From Peptostreptococcaceae bacterium VA2 (GTDB taxonomy: Bacteria > Bacillota > Clostridia > Peptostreptococcales > Peptostreptococcaceae), in the NCBI GenBank assembly GCA_000686145.1, contig JMMB01000007.1, positions 1,488,001-1,552,000 of the forward strand: DNA of 64,000 bases, in the 5' to 3' direction. This document shows, one piece after another, positions 27,589-37,602 of the stretch (position 1 is its first letter; each line of letters begins with the position of its first letter). Both the position numbers and the translations under genes were made by a program. The notes beneath the pieces were generated by a model, which saw only the letters and a program-made list of their open reading frames with translations, was not told the origin of the DNA and ran no database searches.

Positions 27589-28434
27589 ATGATCAAAATA
27601 GATAGTTCAAATGTTATAAATACTATAAAAAAAGAATCGAATTACTCTGAAATTAACTCAAAGGCAGCTGAAATGTCTTTTTACTTGCTATTATCATTTT
27701 TCCCATTTTTAATATTTACTATAAGTAGTATAGCTTATACACCGATTCTTCATTTGAACAAATATATATCAATATTTCAAAATATGATGCCAGAGAGTGC
27801 ATTTCAGATAACATTATCTATAATTAACTCAGCGATGGAAAATAAAAGTTTGAGTTTCATAATAACAAGTTTCGTTCTTACACTATGGACATCTTCAAGA
27901 GCTGTAAGAGGAATAATAAGAGGTGCAAATAACTCATACAAAGTAAAAGAAACAAGATCTTATATAAAAGTAATGTTGATAGGTCTTTTTTTTACAGTAA
28001 TATTATTAGTTTTGATTTTCTCATCTATGATATTTTTAGTATATGGTGAAAAAATCGGCTATTTAATATTTGGATTTATAGGACTTGATAATATATTTAT
28101 GAACGTTTGGAATATTTGTAGATATACAATAGGTGTTTCGACCATAGTTATAATACTTGTGAGTTTGTATAAATATACTCCCAATAAAAAGATAAAAACA
28201 AAAGATGCAATACCAGGTGCGGTTATCGCAACTTTTGGTTGGATAATAGTATCACTTTCTTATTCTTATTATTCGAATTACTATGCAAACTATGAAGTTA
28301 TTTATGGTAGTATAGGTGGAATAATAGTACTTATGACATGGATTTATTTGAGTAGTTGGATGATGCTTGTAGGTGCAGAAATAAATGCTAAATTATATTT
28401 TAGAAAATCAAATAAAGCAAGTTATAAAAATTAA
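27589..28434 (+). CDS. YihY/virulence factor BrkB family membrane protein
   Basis: 281 residues from ATG at 27589 with GAGGAG upstream; the longer open frame starts in the preceding terminator. Six helices. The family signature is seen as AAEMSFYLLLSFFPFLIFTI near the start, TLWTSSRAVRGIIRGANNSY, and WIYLSSWMMLVGAEINAKLY at the end. The function of the family is unsettled despite its old RNase BN label. Integral membrane. Confidence 0.9.
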   Translation: MIKIDSSNVINTIKKESNYSEINSKAAEMSFYLLLSFFPFLIFTISSIAYTPILHLNKYISIFQNMMPESAFQITLSIINSAMENKSLSFIITSFVLTLWTSSRAVRGIIRGANNSYKVKETRSYIKVMLIGLFFTVILLVLIFSSMIFLVYGEKIGYLIFGFIGLDNIFMNVWNICRYTIGVSTIVIILVSLYKYTPNKKIKTKDAIPGAVIATFGWIIVSLSYSYYSNYYANYEVIYGSIGGIIVLMTWIYLSSWMMLVGAEINAKLYFRKSNKASYKN

Positions 28435-28502
28435 TGCATAAGTTTAAATAAATAGAAATAAATATGATAAAATATATATAAAAAATAAAGGATGTGTAAG
28501 AA

Positions 28503-29144
28503 ATGGATAAAAACATAGCATGGGTTAATGAACAAAGAATAAAAAGAACTATAAAAGCATTAGAAAAAAACAATATGGAAGGTTATTTAGTAGAAAACAA
28601 AGAACAGCTTTTAGAAAAAATACAAGACATAGCTGAGGAGGGATCTTTGGTTGCTTGTGGTGGATCAGTGACATTATTCAAAACTGGTGTAATAGATTTT
28701 TTAAGAACTGGAAAATATGATTTTTTAGATAGATATAAAGAAAATTTAAATGCAAATGACTTAAAAGAGATATTTAGAAAATCATTTTTTTCAGATGTTT
28801 ATTTTACTAGTAGTAATGCAATAACTGAAAATGGAGAACTTTATAATGTAGATGGAACTGGAAATAGGGTAGCAGCTATGCTTTATGGACCAGACAAAGT
28901 TATTGTAATAGCAGGTGTAAATAAGATAGTGAAAAATGTAGACGAAGCTATTAATAGAAACAAAGAAATAGCAGCACCAGCTAATGCTAAAAGAATAGGA
29001 ACTAAGACACCTTGTGCAAGTACTGGTACTTGCATGGATTGTTATAGTCCAGAGAGAATCTGCTGCGAGTACACACTTATAAAAAGACAGAGAGTATCAC
29101 AAAGAATTCATGTTATATTTTTAAATGAAGACTTTGGTTATTAA
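28503..29144 (+). CDS. LUD-domain (LutC/YkgG-like) protein
   Basis: 213 residues, single LUD domain: AEEGSLVACGGSVTLFKTGV, then SDVYFTSSNAITENGELYNV, DGTGNRVAAMLYGPDKVIVI and NKIVKNVDEAINR. It ends with a Cys-rich stretch (CASTGTCMDC, ICCEYTLIKRQR) that could bind a cluster or metal. LUD proteins take part in lactate utilisation in the LutABC system, but lutA and lutB are not here and stand-alone versions in clostridia have unknown substrates. Confidence 0.85.
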   Translation: MDKNIAWVNEQRIKRTIKALEKNNMEGYLVENKEQLLEKIQDIAEEGSLVACGGSVTLFKTGVIDFLRTGKYDFLDRYKENLNANDLKEIFRKSFFSDVYFTSSNAITENGELYNVDGTGNRVAAMLYGPDKVIVIAGVNKIVKNVDEAINRNKEIAAPANAKRIGTKTPCASTGTCMDCYSPERICCEYTLIKRQRVSQRIHVIFLNEDFGY

Positions 29145-29257
29145 AATACATACCACTCATACCATATTAATGAATTTATTGATAAATAAGATTTTACGAT
29201 TATGAATATACTATACTATAGAATGACTGTAAGCACTAATAGTAGTAAGGAGGCAAC

Positions 29258-30148
29258 ATGAAAAAAGTAAAACTTATATACAATCCAAATTCAGGTGAAA
29301 AAAGAATCGCGAATGTATTAGATTATATCATAAGGATATATCAAGAAAATAATTACACACTCATACCTTATAGGTTAAATAAAGAAGAACATATAAGTAA
29401 AGCATTTTTAGGAGTAGATGATACGTACGACCACTTATTAATAGCAGGAGGCGATGGAACTGTAAATATGATATTAAACTCTATGAAAGAGTTTGACATA
29501 AATGTACCTATTGGTATTTTGCCAACAGGTACAGCTAATGATTTTGCTAATGCTTTAAATATACCTTGGGATATAACTGAAGCTGTAAAATGTATAATTA
29601 ACTCTACACCACAAAAAATAGATATTGGAAAAATAAATGATAAATACTTTATAAATGTGGCAAGCGCAGGAATGTTTACAGATGTATCTCAAAAGATTAA
29701 TCCAGAATTTAAAAATTATATAGGAAGAGTGTCATATTACATAACGGGTATAGAGGAAGCTCTACATTTAAGAAAGTTTAAGATAAAAGTCAATTCAGAA
29801 GAAGTAACCTATGAAGGTGATATGTATCTTATGTTAGTTTTTAATGGGAAAACAGCAGGAAACTTAAATTTAGCTTACAAAGCAGAGCTAGATGATGGAT
29901 ATTTAGATGTGATAATATTTAAGGGAATGCCTATACCAAAGTCTATTCCAATTCTTTTTAATGTATTAAAGGGAGCTCATTTAGAAGGATATAATGAAAA
30001 TGAAATTTTATACTTTAAAACAAAAAAAGTAAGAATAGAGTGTGATGATGATTTAAAAACAGATGTAGATGGAGAAAAAGGACCTGATTTTCCTCTTGAT
30101 ATAGAATGTATTAAAGATGAAATAGAGATATTAGGATTTTGTAAATAG
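29258..30148 (+). CDS. Diacylglycerol kinase family lipid kinase (YegS/DgkB-like)
   Basis: 296 residues. The nucleotide-binding motif LLIAGGDGTVNMILNSM and the following GILPTGTANDFANALNIP are diagnostic, with the C-terminal sandwich domain ending FPLDIECIKDEIEIL. Cytoplasmic, membrane-associated enzyme phosphorylating diacylglycerol or a related lipid. AAGGAGG precedes the ATG. Convergent with glnS, with a shared terminator. Confidence 0.92.
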   Translation: MKKVKLIYNPNSGEKRIANVLDYIIRIYQENNYTLIPYRLNKEEHISKAFLGVDDTYDHLLIAGGDGTVNMILNSMKEFDINVPIGILPTGTANDFANALNIPWDITEAVKCIINSTPQKIDIGKINDKYFINVASAGMFTDVSQKINPEFKNYIGRVSYYITGIEEALHLRKFKIKVNSEEVTYEGDMYLMLVFNGKTAGNLNLAYKAELDDGYLDVIIFKGMPIPKSIPILFNVLKGAHLEGYNENEILYFKTKKVRIECDDDLKTDVDGEKGPDFPLDIECIKDEIEILGFCK

Positions 30149-30180
30149 AAAAAAGGAATGACTTTAGTCATTCCTTTTTT
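30149..30180. terminator. Bidirectional terminator between lipid kinase gene and glnS
   Basis: Perfect 15-bp stem AAAAAAGGAATGACT / AGTCATTCCTTTTTT with two-base loop and T-runs on both strands. Confidence 0.92.
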
Positions 30181-30184
30181 ATTT

Positions 30185-31849
30185 TTATTTTTTAGGTTTA
30201 AAAGAACTCTTAAGAGGGACAACTCTATTAAATACTAATTTATTGTCAGTACTGTATTTATTATCCACACTGAAGAATCCATTTCTTACAAATTGGAACT
30301 TATCTAAAGATTTTGCACATTTAACTTGAGTAGGCTCAGCAAAACCTTGTAATATTTCTATTGAATTAGGGTTTATTTGTTCTAAGAAGTGCTTTCCTTC
30401 ATTTTCAGGAGCATCATCAAGTATTAATGGTTCGTATAATCTAAATTCACAAGGAGTAGCAGTATTAGCTTGAACCCAATGTATAGTAGATTTTACTTTA
30501 CGATCAGTAAATCCTGAACCACTCTTTGTTTTAGGGTCGTAAGTACATTGAATTTCTATTACATTTCCATTTTCATCTTTTATTATATCATTACACTTAA
30601 CAAAGTAAGCACCTTTTAAACGAACTTCATTTCCTGGGAATAATCTGAAATATTTTTTTACAGGTTCTTCCATAAAGTCATCTTGTTCTATATATAATTC
30701 TCTACCAAATGGTATTAATCTAGTCCCTTTAGTTTCATCTTTGGCATTGTTTTCTAATTCTATCATTTCAACATCATTTTCAGGGTAGTTTGTTATTACT
30801 AATTTAAGTGGTTTTAAGATACCCATAGCAAGAGGAGCTTTTGATTGTAAATCTTCTCTTACAAAGAAATCTAACATTTGGCTGTCTACTTTAGAATCAG
30901 CCTTAGCGACACCTATCTCACGACAGAAGTTACGTATAGACTCTGATGTATAACCCCTACGTCTAAGACCTGATATAGTAGGCATACGAGGGTCATCCCA
31001 ACCGTCAGTAACACCTTCATCAACAAGTTCTTTTAATTTTCTCTTACTCATAACTGTATTTGTAAGATTAAGTCTTGCAAATTCTATTTGTCTAGGAACA
31101 TTTTCCATTTCACATTCCTTAACAAACCAATCGTAAAGAGGTCTTTGATCGGCAAATTCAAGAGTACAGATAGAGTGAGTTATACCCTCTATAGCATCTT
31201 CTAGTGGATGAGCAAATGCATACATAGGATAAACACACCATTTGTCACCTGTGTTATGATGAGTTGAGTGAGCTATTCTATATATTATAGGATCTCTAAA
31301 GTTTATATTAGGAGAGCTCATATCAATTTTAGCTCTTAAAACTTTTTCTCCATTTTGAAAATCGCCATTTCTCATTTTCTCAAATAAGTCTAAGTTTTCT
31401 TCTACCGATCTATTTCTGTAAGGACTTTCTTTACCTGGCGCTGTTAAAGTTCCGCGATACTCTCTAATTTCGTCTGGAGTTAATTCACATACATAAGCCT
31501 TCCCTTTTTTGATTAAAAGGATAGCTCTTTTGTACATTTCATCAAAATAATTTGATGCAAAGTATAAGTTATCCCAATTAAATCCTAACCACTCTACATC
31601 TTCTTTTATCGAATTTACGTATTCAACATCTTCTTTAACAGGGTTTGTATCATCAAATCTTAAGTTTACCTTACCTTGAAATTCTGTAGCTAAACCGAAG
31701 TTAAGACAAATACTCTTTGCATGACCTATATGTAAGTAGCCGTTTGGTTCAGGCGGAAAACGAGTTATGATACTGTCATGTTTTCCAGTTTCTAAATCAT
31801 TTATAATAATATTTTTTATAAAGTTAGATGAATTATTTTCATTTGACAT
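30185..31849 (-). CDS. glnS: Glutaminyl-tRNA synthetase
   Basis: 554 residues. Class I signature [16 protein letters not shown] (HIGH) and [10 protein letters not shown] (KMSKS-like) are present, with [15 protein letters not shown], the conserved [19 protein letters not shown] and a two-barrel anticodon-binding C-terminus. Length matches bacterial GlnRS, and the GlnRS-type DDTNP distinguishes it from GltX. AGAGGT precedes the ATG. Charges tRNA-Gln. No T-box leader was recognised upstream. Confidence 0.96.
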   Translation of the reverse strand: MSNENNSSNFIKNIIINDLETGKHDSIITRFPPEPNGYLHIGHAKSICLNFGLATEFQGKVNLRFDDTNPVKEDVEYVNSIKEDVEWLGFNWDNLYFASNYFDEMYKRAILLIKKGKAYVCELTPDEIREYRGTLTAPGKESPYRNRSVEENLDLFEKMRNGDFQNGEKVLRAKIDMSSPNINFRDPIIYRIAHSTHHNTGDKWCVYPMYAFAHPLEDAIEGITHSICTLEFADQRPLYDWFVKECEMENVPRQIEFARLNLTNTVMSKRKLKELVDEGVTDGWDDPRMPTISGLRRRGYTSESIRNFCREIGVAKADSKVDSQMLDFFVREDLQSKAPLAMGILKPLKLVITNYPENDVEMIELENNAKDETKGTRLIPFGRELYIEQDDFMEEPVKKYFRLFPGNEVRLKGAYFVKCNDIIKDENGNVIEIQCTYDPKTKSGSGFTDRKVKSTIHWVQANTATPCEFRLYEPLILDDAPENEGKHFLEQINPNSIEILQGFAEPTQVKCAKSLDKFQFVRNGFFSVDNKYSTDNKLVFNRVVPLKSSFKPKK

Positions 31850-32207
31850 ATATAATACCTCTCAATTAATTAATTTTTCTGTACAGTATACTATGCATAT
31901 TGCATAAGGATACTATAATCCATACTATTAATTTTAATATAATATTGGAAAAAAATAAAGATATAATTATTTAAAAATAAAATCTTATCAAAAAATTATA
32001 TATTTAAGAGTATTATACAAAATTGTAAATTTTATAATATAAAAATATATTTCATTAAAAATCATATAAAATATCTTAATATAAAGGTCAATTTAAATAG
32101 ATTTATGTTTGATTATAAAAAATATAATAAAAATTAATAATATTTATTATATAACTACCAATAATAGTTATATAATATGTTTATGAATATTTTAAAGAGG
32201 TGATGTT
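31850..32207. other. AT-rich intergenic region between divergent genes
   Basis: 358 bases between glnS (minus) and the DUF2140-like gene (plus). It must hold both promoters, but only loose TATAAT-like boxes are visible. No riboswitch, tRNA or small open frame was recognised. Confidence 0.7.
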
Positions 32208-32858
32208 ATGAAAAAAAGTTTAAAAATAATAATAAGTATTTTTGTGTTAGTAGGAATTGTGCTATTAGGAGCTTATTATGCCCTAACACCAAGTGAAAGA
32301 GTTAACACGTCAAAAGGTAGACTTATAACTAGTGAGGAATTGTTAACAGGTTCTTTTATAGATAGTGTTGAAATACTCAAAAACCCACTTAGGGCTCAAG
32401 GAAAAATTTCTATATCAGAAGATGACTTTAAAAATGTAGTTTATACAGCGATGACAGAATATAATATAGAAGAGTTGAAAAATATAGATGTAAATATTTT
32501 TAACAATGCTATAAAAGTTGTTTCGCCTTATAAAGTATTAGGATTTATCGATAGTCAAATATCAGTGAATTTAAATCCAACTATAGTTAACCATAATTTA
32601 AAAATTAAATTAACTGATTGTAAATTAGGAAAAATAAAAATAAAAGATGAAAAAATAGGTGGGTTATTAAAACAATACAAAGATAAAATACCATTTTCGT
32701 TAAAGGATAATGTTTTAACAGTAAACAAAAACATTACTTATCCACTAACACTTAATAAGATCGATGTAAAAGATAAAGAAATTCTATTAGATTTACAATT
32801 AGAAATTAACAATCTGATTGATTTTATATCAAAGTATAAAGTCAATATAGTAGGATAA
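32208..32858 (+). CDS. Membrane-anchored protein, possibly DUF2140/YpmS-like
   Basis: 216 residues. One N-terminal anchor helix (IISIFVLVGIVLLGAYYAL) is followed by an extracytoplasmic domain of alternating beta strands (VSPYKVLGFIDSQISVNLNP and KDKEILLDLQLEINNL), which resembles the YpmS/DUF2140 family in size and layout. The resemblance is to pattern rather than motif. GAGGTG lies upstream. Function unknown; it is followed after 35 bases by a VTT-domain gene. Confidence 0.65.
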   Translation: MKKSLKIIISIFVLVGIVLLGAYYALTPSERVNTSKGRLITSEELLTGSFIDSVEILKNPLRAQGKISISEDDFKNVVYTAMTEYNIEELKNIDVNIFNNAIKVVSPYKVLGFIDSQISVNLNPTIVNHNLKIKLTDCKLGKIKIKDEKIGGLLKQYKDKIPFSLKDNVLTVNKNITYPLTLNKIDVKDKEILLDLQLEINNLIDFISKYKVNIVG

Positions 32859-32893
32859 AAATTTTGACGACATAACTTTAGGAGTAAATTGTT

Positions 32894-33467
32894 ATGGAAC
32901 AAATATTGTATTCATTAACAGACTATAAGGTTTTAGCTATTATAGTAGGATTTATATTAATAGCAGTAGAAACTTTTTTACCTGTATTGCCATTAATTGC
33001 AATAGTAGTGGCAAATGCTTTTGTACTTGGAATGTGGATGGGTTTTTTTAGTATCTTGGGTAGGCTCTAGTGTTGCATCAGTAGCACTTTATTTAGTAGT
33101 TAATAAGTTTTCTAAGTGGAAGTATTTTGAAAAATATCAAGACAAAAATAAAATAAAAAAAGTAATTGAGTGGATAAAAAAACAGGGATTTAATAGTATT
33201 TTCATATCTTATGCATGTCCATTTATTCCAGATTTTTTGATAACTGTAGGCTCTGGATTTACTGGATTAGATTTAAAAACATTTGTTTCTGGGATGGTTT
33301 GTGGAAAATTTGTAATGTTTTTACTTATAAGTTATGTAGGCGAAGATATTAATCATATATTTTCTCATCCGATGAAAATTGTAGTTTTTTCATGCGCTAT
33401 ATTGATATCTTGGATAATTGGACAACGAATAAATAATAAAATTCATAAAAGTGGAAGCAATAAATAA
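32894..33467 (+). pseudogene. TVP38/DedA-like VTT-domain membrane protein with +1 frameshift
   Basis: ATG at 32894 with AGGAG upstream opens MEQILYSLTDYKVLAIIVGF and continues to MWMGFF; a T7 run at 33043-33049 shifts the frame (six T would give WMGFLVSWVGSSVAS). The second frame carries the VTT signature (LVSWVGSSVASVALYLVVNK, then FISYACPFIPDFLITVGSGF, GLDLKTFVSGMVCGKFVMFL). Apart from this one extra T the gene looks complete at about 190 codons. Pseudogene, sequencing error or slippage are all possible. Confidence 0.82.
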
Positions 33468-33637
33468 AAAATATAAATAAAATTTATTTTATTATTTGAA
33501 CTATATTGAAATTTATGCTAAAATAATATAGTTGTACCTAAATAATAATTTATATTAAACTAAGGTATAACTTAGACTTGTTAAGTTTATTAAATTAAAT
33601 TGCTTAACAAAATAAAATATTATTAAGGGGGGGAAAT

Positions 33638-34201
33638 ATGAAAAAGATATATATAGTAACGACGTATACTGGAACTTTATTATCTTATCTTATAAGAAAT
33701 ATAAGTAAAACCCCATATGCACACGTATCTATAGCTTTAAATCAAGAATTAAAGCCAATGTATTCATTTGGAAGATTAAATCCAAAGACTCCAATTTTTG
33801 CGGGTTTTGTGGAGGAAAATATAAATGAAGGATTGTATGCTATTAGGAAAAATACTATGTGTAGGGTGTACTCATTAGAGGTTACAAACTTACAATATGA
33901 GAAAATATATGAAAATATAATGAATATTAGTCAAAATAGAAATGAATATGATTATGATGTTAAAGCACTTGTGTATTTAACTGTAGATAAACCAAGAGAA
34001 AAAGAATACAAATACGTATGCTCTCACTTTGTGGCAGACATGCTAAAAAGGAGTGGAGTTGAGATTTTTGATAAACCATCATATGAAACTATACCAAATG
34101 ATTTTTATGATTTAGATTGTTTGAATTTAGAATATGAAGGATTATTATCAAAATATCAAATAAAAGAACACTTATATGTGGGAAATATGGCAAAAGCATA
34201 A
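33638..34201 (+). CDS. YiiX/NlpC-P60-like putative cysteine hydrolase
   Basis: 187 residues, no signal peptide. A conserved His lies in TPYAHVSIAL near residue 30 and a Cys in YVCSHFVADMLKRSGV near residue 130; the order His then Cys is that of circularly permuted papain-like YiiX/LRAT-related enzymes. GGGGGG precedes the ATG. The catalytic assignment is by motif only. Substrate unknown (amide or thioester bonds of lipids or peptides are usual). Own terminator follows. Confidence 0.7.
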   Translation: MKKIYIVTTYTGTLLSYLIRNISKTPYAHVSIALNQELKPMYSFGRLNPKTPIFAGFVEENINEGLYAIRKNTMCRVYSLEVTNLQYEKIYENIMNISQNRNEYDYDVKALVYLTVDKPREKEYKYVCSHFVADMLKRSGVEIFDKPSYETIPNDFYDLDCLNLEYEGLLSKYQIKEHLYVGNMAKA

Positions 34202-34203
34202 GG

Positions 34204-34240
34204 AAATACCTCTTATTTGATAAGAGGTATTTATTTTTTT
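34204..34240 (+). terminator. Terminator of the YiiX-like gene
   Basis: AAATACCTCTTA-TTTGA-TAAGAGGTATTT hairpin with following T-run. Confidence 0.85.
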
Positions 34241-34294
34241 GTAAAAAATGGATATAATGATATTAATAACTATTTGGGTTGAAAGGAGTATTAA

Positions 34295-35959
34295 ATGAAA
34301 AAATTTATTAAAACATATGGGATAGCGTTTATAGTTGTAGCGATATACTCATTTGTTAAATTACCAGTACTAAGTTTAGATTTCATATCATGCGTTTCAG
34401 TACTGATAATATTCTTTGGCGTAGCAGGAATATTAGATATGATGCTTGATAGAGGAGAAAGAACTTCTAAAGTTGCTAAATACAATTTTAGCATAGCGAT
34501 TATTCTAATAGTTTATAGCATTGCAGTGCCATTTTTAGCATCTACGCCTGTTTTTCATGCAAAGACATATAGGAATTTATTAGGGACAGTAAAAGAAAGT
34601 GAGTTTTCTAAAGATGTAAGTCCTGTAAGTGTAAACGATATACGTCTTGTAGATGAAGACATGGCGATGAAGCTAGGAGACAAAAAACTTGGAGAAGATC
34701 CAGCTTTAGGGAGTGTATCAAAGCTTGGAAAGTTCCATATACAAAGTGTAAAAGGCGAATTATACTGGGTAGCACCGTTAGTACATAGAGATATAATTAA
34801 ATGGGTAACATCTTTGGATGGTACTAAAGGATATGTGATGGTATCAGCAAGTAATCCTCAAGATGTTAGATTAGTGCAAAAGATAGATAACAAACCTGTC
34901 AAAATAGTGTATCAGCCAGAAGCATACTTACTTCAAGACCTTCATAGACATATGTATATAAAGGGAATAGTAAATGCAGGAATGACAGATTTCACATTAG
35001 AAATAAATGATGAAGGAAGACCTTATTGGGTTACAAGCTTATATGAACACAAAATAGGATACGGTGGAGCTAATGCTGTGGGAGTAGCTACAGTTGATGC
35101 TGAAACTGGAGAAACTAAGAGATATACAATAAAAGAAGCACCGAAGTGGATAGATAGAATACAACCTCAAGAATTTGTGACAAGTCAAATAAATGATTGG
35201 GGATTATATATTAAAGGATTCTTAAACTCAGTTATATCAGAAGAGGGAGTTTTAGTTCCAACTGAAGGAACATCTTTAGTTTATGGAGATGACAATAAGG
35301 CATATTGGTATACAGGTATAACTTCTTCAGGTGGGGATGAGTCTACTATAGGATTTATGTTAGTAGACACTCGCACTAAAGAAGCTAAATTATACAAACA
35401 ACCAGGAGCAACTGAAACTGCAGCAATGAAATCTGCGGAAGGTAAGGTTCAGGAAAAAAATTATGAAGCTACGTTCCCTGTAATGTATAATATGTTAGGA
35501 ACTCCAACATATGTATCATCACTAAAAGATAAAGCTGGGCTTGTTAAAATGGTAGCATTTATATCAGTAGAAGACTTTAGTGTATTAGGGCTTGGAGAAA
35601 GTAAGGAAGAAGCTTTAAGAAACTACAGAGAAGCATTAGCATCAAAAGGTAATACTATTAAAATAGACAATGATGTAAGTAGTGAACATATAGAAGGAAC
35701 TATTTCAAGAATTAGTGCTGATGTTAAATCAGGAAATACATTCTACTATATGACAATAAATGAAAATCAAAACATAATATTTAATGCTACTTCAAAGTTA
35801 TCAATAGAAATTCCTTTAACTTCTGTTGGAGATAAGGTTAAAATATCTTACCAAAAAGGTGAAAAAGGATTTGTAGATATAGTCGAGTTTGACAACTTAA
35901 CTTTAGGAAAAGTAAAAGCTGTTAATGTAGATGAAAAAATAGAAGGAAAGTTAAAATAA
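34295..35959 (+). CDS. Large membrane protein with PepSY-like repeats, function unknown
   Basis: 554 residues. Three N-terminal membrane helices (about 7-25, 28-50, 64-85) are followed by a long extracytoplasmic part. The latter has repeated units in which a processed residue pair such as YWVAPLVHRDIIKWVTSLDG, PYWVTSLYEHKIGYGGANAV and AYWYTGITSSGGDESTIGF recurs, with VGVATVDAETGETKRYTI typical of PepSY-type domains. The C-terminal 100 residues look like an OB-type strand domain (VGDKVKISYQKGE). Conserved in this family of clostridia but I do not recognise a function. Confidence 0.65.
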   Translation: MKKFIKTYGIAFIVVAIYSFVKLPVLSLDFISCVSVLIIFFGVAGILDMMLDRGERTSKVAKYNFSIAIILIVYSIAVPFLASTPVFHAKTYRNLLGTVKESEFSKDVSPVSVNDIRLVDEDMAMKLGDKKLGEDPALGSVSKLGKFHIQSVKGELYWVAPLVHRDIIKWVTSLDGTKGYVMVSASNPQDVRLVQKIDNKPVKIVYQPEAYLLQDLHRHMYIKGIVNAGMTDFTLEINDEGRPYWVTSLYEHKIGYGGANAVGVATVDAETGETKRYTIKEAPKWIDRIQPQEFVTSQINDWGLYIKGFLNSVISEEGVLVPTEGTSLVYGDDNKAYWYTGITSSGGDESTIGFMLVDTRTKEAKLYKQPGATETAAMKSAEGKVQEKNYEATFPVMYNMLGTPTYVSSLKDKAGLVKMVAFISVEDFSVLGLGESKEEALRNYREALASKGNTIKIDNDVSSEHIEGTISRISADVKSGNTFYYMTINENQNIIFNATSKLSIEIPLTSVGDKVKISYQKGEKGFVDIVEFDNLTLGKVKAVNVDEKIEGKLK

Positions 35960-35985
35960 CAGTTTAAATTAATAATATACCAAGT

Positions 35986-36015
35986 AAAAAGCAATGTATT
36001 AATACATTGCTTTTT
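35986..36015. terminator. Palindromic terminator after the PepSY-like gene
   Basis: AAAAAGCAATGTATT directly followed by its reverse complement AATACATTGCTTTTT. Confidence 0.8.
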
Positions 36016-36129
36016 ATTTGTTTATAGAATTAAAATAATTTTATTAAAATATGTAAATTTTATATCCTTAAATTAATATAATGATAGTACAACTTGGTAA
36101 GTAAAATAACTTCAAGGAGATCAGACATA

Positions 36130-36738
36130 ATGATGGGGATAGAAAAAGATATATTAATATTAATTAGTAGAGTTAGGTGTATGACTGAAACTCAGGTTGG
36201 AAAAGTTTATGGGACAAGAAAAAAATATGGAAAAAAATCATTTAAAAAAACTTTAAGAAAGATGTGTAATGAATATACATTGAGAAAATATCCATGTAAT
36301 ATAAATTATTCTGGATATAAAGATAATTCATATGTATATTATTTAAGTGGAAGCAAGATGTATAAAGGTAATGAATTAGTTAAAGCTGTAATAGGATCTG
36401 AATTTGCTATTAAACTTAATTCAGGTGGATATGAGCTTAAACGATTTTATAGGAATATATCAGTTGGAGGTTTAAAATATGATTTATTCATAGAATATAT
36501 AGATAAATATAATGATCCAAAACAAATTTTAGTAGATATAACTTTAGATGAACAATTAAGATTATCTAAATATGAGGATATGGAAAATAAAATGAAAAAC
36601 TCTACAATTCCGTTTTATGAGCCACCAAAAGTAATAGTGGTAACATCTAAAGATCTAGAAAATATTCAGTCAAATAGAATAGACGCAGATATAGTATTTT
36701 TAGACTTAAATTTAAATAAATTATTTAGATATATATAA
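36130..36738 (+). CDS. Winged-helix/nuclease-like protein, possibly replication-relaxation family
   Basis: 202 residues from ATG at 36130 with AAGGAGATC upstream; the earlier in-frame ATG overlaps that site. The N-terminal 60 residues look like a winged helix (ILILISRVRCMTETQVGKVY, then KTLRKMCNEYTLRKYP). The C-terminal half looks like a restriction-like sheet with YDLFIEYI and KQILVDITLDEQLRLSKYED. This layout is that of replication-relaxation-like proteins, but the match is weak. It lies alone on the chromosome with no plasmid genes nearby. Confidence 0.5.
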   Translation: MMGIEKDILILISRVRCMTETQVGKVYGTRKKYGKKSFKKTLRKMCNEYTLRKYPCNINYSGYKDNSYVYYLSGSKMYKGNELVKAVIGSEFAIKLNSGGYELKRFYRNISVGGLKYDLFIEYIDKYNDPKQILVDITLDEQLRLSKYEDMENKMKNSTIPFYEPPKVIVVTSKDLENIQSNRIDADIVFLDLNLNKLFRYI

Positions 36739-36766
36739 AACCTATTTAATTAAATAGGTTTTTTTA
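36737..36766 (+). terminator. Terminator after the winged-helix gene
   Basis: AAAACCTATTTAATTAAATAGGTTTTTTT, a near-perfect palindrome with T-run. Confidence 0.85.
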
Positions 36767-36921
36767 TTATAATTAAATACTATACTTTTGAATAATAGAT
36801 AGAAAATTACAGAAAATATATTAAAAACAAATAAAAATATATTTATAGACGAAATTTGTAAAAAATTCCTAGAAGAATATTAATTATCATAAAATCAACA
36901 ATAGGAAAAAGGAGAATTTCT

Positions 36922-37521
36922 ATGAAATTTAAAATAGTATTAATAATATCAGTAATGTTTTTAATATTTTCAAGTGGATGTTCTAGCAAAAAAGCATATG
37001 ATTTACAAAAAGATGGAAAAGCATATTTAGAAACACATAATTATAAAAAAGCAAAAGAAATTTTGTCAGAGGAACTAGGTATAAATAGTAGTGATGAAAA
37101 TGTACGAGCAATGTATAAGCAAGCTATGGCAATGGATATTGTTTTAGAATATGAAAATCAAAAAAAATATAAAAAGGCAATTAGTGAACTTGAAACTATA
37201 GAAAAAATAAAAAATGGTTCATCAGTTATAAAAAGTGAAGTAGAACAAAAGAAAAAAGATTTAATTTTATTAAAAGAAAAATATGAGAGTGATCAAGAAA
37301 ATAGAAAAAAAAATGCAAAGGTTGTATCTAATAAAGATAGTTATAGAGTTGAACAACAAGCAATTAAAGAACAAGAGAGACAGTTGGAAAAATATCAAGA
37401 CGAAATAATAAATAAAGAAGATAAAAACGACAAAAAAGAAGAAAATAAAGAGGAAGGAGAATTATTGGATGATTCGGTGATTTCTCCACCAGCTAAACAC
37501 GTACAAGACAAAAAACTATAA
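36922..37521 (+). CDS. Lipoprotein with TPR-like and coiled-coil segments
   Basis: 199 residues. Signal peptide with lipobox SSGC (Cys about residue 20), then helical TPR-like pairs (AYLETHNYKKAKEILSEELG, ENQKKYKKAISELETIEKIK) and a long charged coiled coil (about 95-165) ending in an acidic, Pro-containing tail. Anchored outside the membrane. No specific family recognised; AAGGAG precedes the ATG. Confidence 0.7.
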   Translation: MKFKIVLIISVMFLIFSSGCSSKKAYDLQKDGKAYLETHNYKKAKEILSEELGINSSDENVRAMYKQAMAMDIVLEYENQKKYKKAISELETIEKIKNGSSVIKSEVEQKKKDLILLKEKYESDQENRKKNAKVVSNKDSYRVEQQAIKEQERQLEKYQDEIINKEDKNDKKEENKEEGELLDDSVISPPAKHVQDKKL

Positions 37522-37540
37522 CAAAGTTTTAGATAATGCA

Positions 37541-37584
37541 CACATAAAAAACTGTAGTTTATTAAAACTAAAGTTTTTTATGTG
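37541..37584. terminator. Bidirectional terminator, lipoprotein and AI-2E-family genes
   Basis: CACATAAAAAACT and AGTTTTTTATGTG arms with inner pairing of TAGTTT and AAACTA, between convergent genes. Confidence 0.8.
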
Positions 37585-37602
37585 AAGGTTTATATTTGAG
37601 TT

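Noticed and set aside
31850-32207. T-box leader of glnS
   Set aside because: No T-box sequence and no specifier-loop or terminator structure were recognised upstream of the start.
36130-36738. A plasmid or mobilisation module suggested by the replication-relaxation-like protein
   Set aside because: No relaxase, replication or transfer gene is adjacent, and the neighbours are ordinary chromosomal genes.
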